Assembly (NCBI GenBank): GCA_030490835.1
Contig: CM059972.1
Location: forward strand, 48,897,452 to 48,961,451
Reading direction: 5' to 3'
DNA from: Annona cherimola
Lineage: Eukaryota; Streptophyta; Magnoliopsida; Magnoliales; Annonaceae
DNA: 64,000 bases
Shown here: positions 57,481 to 64,000 of the stretch, one piece after another
Position numbering within the stretch: the first letter of the stretch is position 1
Layout: every line of letters starts with the position of its first letter
The notes under the pieces: generated by a model
What the model was told of the DNA's origin: nothing
The model's input: only the letters and a program-made list of their open reading frames with translations
Database searches by the model: none
Made by a program: the position numbers and the translations under genes

Positions 57481-58250
57481 AGCAAGAGCAATCCACGGAT
57501 GAAAGGGTAAGTGAAGGTAATAATTTCTATAAACCTCCTACTGATTTAAAATTCAAAAATGATCATTTAATTGAGCAAGTTATTGGCAATAAATATGAAG
57601 GAGTAAGAACTAGAAGGCCAAGATATGATATATATAGAGAATTTGCTTTTGTGTCTAAAATTGAACCAAACTCTATTGATCAAGCTCTTAATGATGAAAA
57701 TTGGATCGCTACAATGCAAGAAGAGCTAAATCAATTTGAAAAGAACAAAGTACGACACCTAGTTCTTAGACCCAAAGATTGCACGGTTATTCGTATCAAA
57801 TGAGTTTTTAGGAACAAATTAGACGAAAGTGGACTTGTAGCCAGAAACAAAGCCAAACTTGTAGCCAAAGGATATTCTCAAGAAGAAGGAATTGACTTTG
57901 AGAAATTCTATGCTCCTATGGCTAGATTAGAGGTCATACGTATATTACTAGCTTTTATTCTCACATGGACTTTAAATTGTTTCAAATGGATGCAAAAAAC
58001 GCATTTTTGAATGGATACTTAAATGAAGAAGTATATGTTGAACAACCTCTTGGATGTGAAGAGAAGGATTAATCAAAATTTGTTTTCAAATTAACAAAAG
58101 CTTTATATGGACTTAAATAAGCTCTAAGAGCTTAGTATGAAAGGTTAAGCAAGTTTTCGATTGATCATGACTTTCAAAGTGGAAAAGTTGATACAACATT
58201 ATTTATCAAATATAAGAACAAAAATATTTTAATTGTTCAAATTTATGTAG
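57481..58250 (+). pseudogene. Copia II reverse transcriptase, truncated at the catalytic motif
   Basis: Reads [49 protein letters not shown] and MDAKNAFLNGYLNEEVYVEQ with stops in place of Trp (about 57801), Gln (about 58070) and others, and a frameshift near 57955. The coding sequence ends in ...IVQIYV at 58249, precisely before the two Asp residues of YVDD, and continues as LTR sequence (GTGAGGTCGCACCC). The rest of RT, all of RNase H and the start of the 3' LTR are deleted. Confidence 0.88.
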
Positions 58251-61200
58251 GTGAGGTCGCACCCGAAGTCGACTCCACCTGCGACTTGGGTCGGGTTAAG
58301 ACCAAGTCGACCGAAGATGAAACTTGAAGTGAAAGCTGAAGACCAAAGTCGCACCCGAAGTCAACTCCAGCCTGCGACTTGGGTGAAGTCGCATCCAAAG
58401 TCGACTCCACATGCGACTTGGTTCGCAATGGTCGAAAAAATTCGAGCATTGGTGCATTAAATGTACGCCACCTACCACCAAACGTTCGAATTTACTCCAC
58501 CATTATAAAAGAGCATTCAAGAGGGCGTGCTAGAGGTTAGAGAAGCATTCATTAAGTTCACCTTCCACTCTCTCTAGCATTAAAGTGATCTACACTAACT
58601 TCAAGTGAAGAACTATACTTCAACTTGCTAAAAGCATCATTGCTGATCATTCTATTCTCTCAAAAAGTTCTTCCACGTGCTGAAAACAGCCTACACAAAC
58701 TTGTAAAGTTGTGGCGCCCCAAACCGAGAGTCACAACCTTACTCCAAGATCTATCGATTGGTAAACGTGAATCAGGATTGTTGCCCTGATCACGCGGCAG
58801 GTTCTTAATTTGATCTCGTCCAATTTTTTTTTTCATTTCTTTTATCATTTCATGTCTTTGCATTCCATACCATTCATCTTACAAACGACAATACACTTGT
58901 AATCAATTGTACATATTATTCATAACATATTAACTTGTCTCTTCTACATTAAAGGTCCTCTTAACCTAACATGTCCTTTTCATTCCATGTCAATAACAAG
59001 GATCCATCAACTCTTAGCATGCAAGCAGTTATCTTTTAAGGCATTCCTTGTCTCAGTCATATCATATCTATACAAGGCATTTTAAATCTTTTGCCTTCTT
59101 AATCTTATAATACCTATGCAAGGTATCCTGAACATATGTATTAACAGTAACATATCCCTTAAGGCATTTGTTCATGCTTCCACACACAAAGGATTACAAA
59201 CCTTTGGAAATTCCATCTTCCTTTTTCAGCGAGAACATGTCTTTCATCACTTAAATTTTTCCTGCACCTGTCTAAGGGGGGAAAACAAAACATGAGTCGA
59301 AACTCAATAAACAAGCATCTTTCATTCTCGTTTAAATGCATTTCTCTCCATTCGATAGGAGACGCTTAGCAAGTGATCAACTACCAATGGAATAGAAACC
59401 TTTTCATAAACCATTTATGGAAACCATTCATGAAAATCATTTATGTAAACCATTCGAAAATTCCAGTTTTTGGTATTTCATAAACATTGGATGTGCAAAT
59501 GCATCATTTTCATTCATAACATAATCCTTCATGTGAGGGTACACTAGCTCGGGGAACATCCTTTCATAACATGATCATTTCCATCTTTAGCGCTGGACCT
59601 TCCGACTTGGCAACGTCAAGGGGGACTTCTTGTCCACTTACTATCTCGACTAGCCTACTTGATTTCCATTCCATGCATGACTTTCGTCACCCCGGCATTA
59701 TATAACTCTTACACATGGCAACTTGTGATTCTCATGTAGAGAATTCTTTGCACCATCCATTTGAACATCGGTTCAATAAAACATCATTCAAATTCATGTT
59801 GGCATGCCATTTTCAAATAGAGAAGAATTTTAACCAATCATTTCTAAGAGTAATAAGGAGATGAAGGAATGGTCATCCTTAAACAACTTTAGAAACATTC
59901 AAGTAAAGCAACTTGAAAGCATTTTGCATTTGAGAATAAAATCTCATTTTCAAAGGCCTACTTGCTTACCTCCTCAGTCGGCGTCCTCGACCTTTTCTTT
60001 CCCTTTTCTTATTCAAGGAAAAAGGACATTTTATTCATTCCATTCAGGTTGCTTGCCATGCATGTTTTATAATATTTAGTCATTATCTCCTTATATGGAT
60101 CTTTTTATCCATAGGTTCTTCAAAAATTTCATCCTTATATTCATAATATTAATCTCAAATTTTCTTCAAAATCACGCTGTTCACTGTTCATAGTTACTAT
60201 TCAAAATCACTGTTCATAATTACTGTAGCAGATTATTGTTCACGGCGTTGAAAGTTACTGTTCATGGGTTCCAAAAATTGACATTTTTTTCAAAAAAAAA
60301 ATATCATGACATAGCTCTTAGTTAGTATATCATGGGAAAATTCATGAATTTCGAATTTATCATTATTAACTTGGCCAATTAAATATTTTTCTCCATATAC
60401 TAAAATTCATTATAATTTCACTTAAGCATAATCCTTAAATCCAAAAATTATGACATCAATATATCATCATTCCAACATCATAACTATCATAAACATTCAT
60501 CCCAAATCATCATCTAGCAATATTGGAGCATTATTTACTCATTTTATACATGATCTTCCTAAATGCTCTATTTGTGCTCCAAAATTTTGATGTTTTGGCA
60601 TAATTCCAATTAAGCAGCATAACTATGCTTATTTTCTTACGCTTAGGCATTATCTAAGAAAGGTTTTACCCTACATAACATCCAGAAGAAATTTGGAAAG
60701 AATCCCCTTACCTGAAGTGAAGATATCCTTCCTCCTTTTTCACTTTCTCTTTCTAACTTCCTTTCCTTCCTCTCCAAGGCTAAAAAATGAATTTGGGAGG
60801 TGGGAGTGCTTGCATTTTTCAAGCTTGAGCTTGGTTGGGTGTGCCATGGACATTCCCGTGTACCCCTATTTATAGTTTTGCATTTTTCATAAAATTATAA
60901 TTTACCCCTTGCTTGAGGTACTTAATTCTAAATATTTTTTCCAATTTCCATGATTTGTCTTGAGCAATGTGCAGCCACCCTACACAGCAGCTCACGCCCC
61001 CCTAGCAGCCCCTATTTAATTAATAATTTTTGATTTATTAAAAATTATATTTTTAAGCTAATTAAATCTCAACCGTTGATTCTTGATGAGGATGATTTTA
61101 GGCCATTGGATTTTGGCCCCAAAAGTCCTCCCCCTTGCACGCCCCTACCACCTTGGAGTTTGTGCATTTAATTTTTTTATTATTTAATTAATTAAGTTTA

Positions 61201-62110
61201 ACTAAAAGTCGTCAAACCTAATTTGATGAAAAAGTAAATTTGCTTTTTGATCCTCAAATGACGTTAAATCTTGACCCTCAATCCATGATTTTTGATAGAT
61301 CTTGGATTACTCATCATGTTCATCATAAGATTTTGACCATCCATAAAAAATTTCACCTCAATCCGACGTCCGGATTGCAAATTATGAATTTTTCTTCATT
61401 TTTTCTTCAAAATCATCCTTAAATCCGAAAATTATTAAAAAATTCAAAAAACATCACTATTCCTCTTTTGTCTTTTAGTGGGAAGCTTTCTTTTTCATCT
61501 TTTATGATTAAGTTAATCCAAAGTGATTAACTTAACATATTCTTTAATCCCACGTTTACTATTCGTATTTCACTATTCATCCGAATTAACATTCAATAAT
61601 TAGCTATTTAATCCTCTAATTCCACATATTGCAAAAATATCATCAATATATTTCATATAAAGATTAATACATTACCTAGGGTTTATAACCCTAGGGTTTC
61701 ATACATGGTCCTAAAATTGGGGTTTCACAAAAGTGTAGTTTCTTTTGTTTGATTTATTATTTGTATTTATCACTTGGTTTGATATTCAAAATTGAAACCA
61801 AGTGAAGGCAAAGTAATGTTGTGACTTGAGTGTGACTCGTCACTTTCTTGTGATGTATTTGTGCAAGCCCCATAAAGCTAGAATCTAGAAGAGAGCTGCT
61901 GCTCTAGTTGTATTTGATAATCTAATAGTAGAACCTAAATCACAACGTGTGTGAGCTTGGAAGAGTGGAGTAGGGAAGGTTCCCCGAACCACTATAAAAT
62001 TATGTCTACTGTTGTGGCTTGCTCAACTGATTTTTATTGCTTTATTTCTCTCCATACTCTCTGCTTGTTTCATTAAAGGGGATTAAATTAAAAGGGGGAA
62101 AGTTTTCGTT
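58251..62110 (+). repeat. 3' LTR of copia II, truncated and interrupted (parts 58251-58709 and 61735-62110)
   Basis: Starts inside the GTCGAC array (AAGTCGACTCCACCTGCGAC), then TTCGAGCATTGGTGCATTAA and TATAAAAGAGCATTCA at about 58504. It is broken at TGTAAAGT by a reverse gypsy LTR and resumes at 61735 (GTAGTTTCTTTTG). The part with AGAGCTGCTGCTCTAG and GTGAGCTTGGAAGAGTGGAG follows, and it is cut at 62110 by a further gypsy LTR before the ACCCAATTCACC terminus. Confidence 0.85.
58710..61729 (-). repeat. Reverse gypsy solo LTR, family G4 (3020 bp), AAAGT target duplication
   Basis: Plus strand TGTGGCGCCCCAAACCG...TTGGGGTTTCACA. AAAGT at 58705-58709 is repeated at 61730-61734, and joining the flanks restores the copia LTR text TGTAAAGTGTAG. 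It agrees along its length with 43209-54724 (minus the copia I insert). It includes the conserved blocks at 58755-58800 and 59590-59690, the ACTGTTCA cluster (60180-60260) and a minus-strand TATA in CCCCTATTTATAG (60867). Confidence 0.95.
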
Positions 62111-62273
62111 TGTGATATCCAAACCTAAGTAGGTCTATAAATATGACACATGTGTTATTTAAATGAATTATGGATAATTTATGATTTTTATGATTTAATG
62201 ATATTTTACAATTAGGGTTGCAATTAAGAATGGTGATTAAGACCAATCGCCAAAGCCCAATGTGAGTCAAGAT
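62111..62273 (+). repeat. Start of a gypsy LTR, family G5, interrupted
   Basis: TGTGATATCCAAACCTAAGTAGG opens in the middle of the copia II LTR; CAATTAGGGTTGCAATTAAG follows, as in the opening of G1 LTRs (CAATTAGGGCTAAGGATTAG). Only about 160 bases are seen before a reverse copia LTR starts; the remainder lies beyond the window. Confidence 0.75.
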
Positions 62274-63554
62274 TGTTGGTCCCGAGTTAATGGCAATTAC
62301 CCAAGAGGGGAGGGGTGAATTGGGTATTATGAAAATTTAAAACTTAAACAGAAACTTTTACTCCGGATTAATCTAGTCCCCTTTATGAAGAAACAAAATG
62401 GAATGAAATATAATGTAGAGAACAGAAATAGAAATCAACACACAAGATTTTATAGTGGTTCGGGCAACCTCCCTACTCCACTCTTCCAAGCTCACACACC
62501 GTTGTGACTTAGGTTCCACTATGTATTCCGCGAATACACTTAGAGTCTCCGCTCTCTTCTAGATTCTAGCTCTAGGGGGCATATACAATCAGAGCCTATG
62601 CTCTCTTCTAGATTCTAGCTCTAGGAGGCTTATACAATTGACACAAGTAGATGATGAGTTACACTCCAATCACAACTCTACTTGCAACATCTTGGTTTGA
62701 TACACCAAACTCAAACCAAGCACCAAAAATAAACAATAATGTAAGAATAAGGAAGATCTACACTTTACTGAGTTGTGTAGGCAAGTTTCATCTTGAGGAA
62801 GAATCTGTAGAAGCAACCAGTTGTGTTTCGTTGAAGCTACTTGCAACTTTGAAGCTTGTTCTTCCTTTGAAAGTGTATAGATCACTCAAATTTAGAGAAA
62901 AGCAAATAAGAACTCTTGCTTGCACTTCTTTCCTCTCTTTAGACTCTGTCTTATATTTTTCCATGTTTGCTTGAGTGTCTATATATAGAGGAGGGAAGAT
63001 TTTGAACGTTATACAAGTGGTTGGCGCGCAATAAATGTTCCAACGTTCGAAAATTTGAATGTTACTTTCCCAAGTCGCAGGTGGAGTCGACTTCGTGTGC
63101 GACTTCGCCCAAGTTGCATGCTGGAGTCGACTTCGTGTGCGACTTCGGCTGCTCTCCAGTTTCCAAGTCTGAGTTCTGGATCGACTTGGTTTCAGACTTG
63201 GCCTCAAGTCGATTGCGGAGTCGACTTGGGGTGCGACTTGACCTCAAGTCGATCTTGGAGTCGACTTGGGTTACGACTTGACCAGTTCTTGTGCCAAATC
63301 AGTTTGATCCTTGTTTGATTCTCCTCTAGCTTGCTTAGCCTTTTTCCTTCAATTATTTTCATTTTGGATTGGCTTCATATTTTGTGAATCTTGAAGAGCT
63401 TGACAATTTGTATGCACCTTGCTTGCTTAGTTTTGTATTAGTCTTCATCTTGAAAATGAGCTTGAACTCGTGTCTTGAACTTTGAAAAACTCAAGTCAAT
63501 CTTGGGGTCGACTTCGTCTGCGACTTCGCCCAAGTCGCAAACCAGAGTCGACTT
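62274..63554 (-). repeat. Reverse copia LTR, interrupted
   Basis: Plus strand TGTTGGTCCCGAGTTAATGG, i.e. the LTR end read backwards, then CCCAAGAGGGGAGGGGTG, two copies of CTCTTCTAGATTCTAGCTCTAG (62540 and 62602), a minus-strand promoter (CTATATATAGAGG at about 62980), the GCGCGCAATAAATGTTCC / AACGTTCG block, and a GTCGAC array to 63275. It belongs to the subfamily of 5623-7325. It is preceded by AAGAT; it is broken at 63555 and its end is outside the window. Confidence 0.88.
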
Positions 63555-64000
63555 TGTTGGGTCCCGAATTGATGGCAAAACCCAAGAGGGGAGGGGTGAA
63601 TTGGGTTCTTAAAAAATTTACAACTTAACAAAAACTTTACCCCGGATTAATCTAGTCCCCTTGAATGAAGAAACAGAATGGAAAGCAAAGTAATGTAGAG
63701 AGCAGAAATAAAAACAAGTAGACAAGAATTTTTATAGTGGTTCGGGCAACCTCCCTACTCCACTCTTCCAAGCTCACACACCTTGTGACTTGGGTTCCAC
63801 TATTGTATTCTCTCAATACAATTAGAGCCTCTTGCTCTCTTCTAGATTCTAGCTCTAGGGGGCATCAACAACTAGAGCCTCTTGCTCTCTTCTAGATTCT
63901 AGCTCTAGGGGGCATCAACAACTAGCACAAGTAGGTGATGAGTCACACTCCAATCACACACTACTTTGCTATCACTTGATCATAGCTACCAAAGCTAAAT
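63555..64000 (-). repeat. Reverse copia LTR, cut by the window edge
   Basis: TGTTGGGTCCCGAATTGATGG begins inside the GTCGAC array of the previous LTR (preceded by GACTT), so it is nested in it. It carries two exact copies of a 50-bp unit at 63821-63920. Whether a full element or a solo LTR follows cannot be seen. Confidence 0.85.
63821..63920. repeat. 50-bp tandem duplication in copia LTR
   Basis: Copies 63821-63870 and 63871-63920, each with AGAGCCTCTTGCTCTC, TTCTAGATTCTAGC and TCTAGGGGGCATCAACA; they differ at the second base (T or C). Homologous pairs exist at 6978-7055 and 62530-62635, whereas copia I LTRs carry a single unit. Confidence 0.9.

Overview
The window looks like heterochromatic or intergenic DNA from a flowering plant with a large genome. 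It is AT-rich and is almost entirely LTR retrotransposons inserted into one another. I found no host protein-coding gene, tRNA, rRNA or CRISPR array. The plant assignment rests on four signs: Tekay/Del-type chromovirus pol with LTRs near 4 kb, Ty1/copia elements with an initiator-Met primer site, a tRNA-Asp-like primer site of the Athila/Tat kind, and Tourist/hAT-like MITEs. I cannot name the species.

Layout, left to right. Bases 1-705 are the decayed 3' end of a Ty3/gypsy pol (integrase tail and chromodomain), followed by its 3' LTR (707-4691). Bases 4692-10928 are an old repeat remnant interrupted by a copia solo LTR (5074-8413), which itself carries a second copia solo LTR (5623-7325). A gypsy solo LTR spans 10929-18226 and is split by another gypsy solo LTR with clean GTTAT target duplications (12181-16138). 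Bases 18227-21294 are an older LTR-like remnant with two MITEs. Bases 21295-38829 are a non-autonomous element with an Asp-type primer site and a degenerate acidic ORF. Its 3' LTR is split by a gypsy solo LTR (26511-38496), which holds a LARD-like non-coding element in reverse orientation (27533-37494).

Bases 38830-42242 are remnants, including a gypsy-type LTR start. From 42243 a degraded copia element (copia II) runs to about 62110. Its 5' LTR is split by a reverse gypsy solo LTR (43209-54724). That LTR holds a nearly complete copia element, copia I (44231-52799, target duplication ATCAA). The 3' LTR of copia II is split by a related reverse gypsy solo LTR (58710-61729, duplication AAAGT) and by another gypsy LTR (62111). 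The latter holds a reverse copia LTR (62274), which holds one more (63555 to the window edge).

The only extended coding capacity is gag-protease-integrase-RT/RNase H of copia I, which is recognisable throughout but broken by frameshifts and three nonsense codons. Copia II is older and lost both LTR-internal junctions. The most unusual structures are the GTCGAC-centred hairpin arrays in the copia U3 regions, the LARD with its fold-back deletion junction, a terminal block conserved across otherwise divergent gypsy LTRs, and the depth of nesting (up to five levels).
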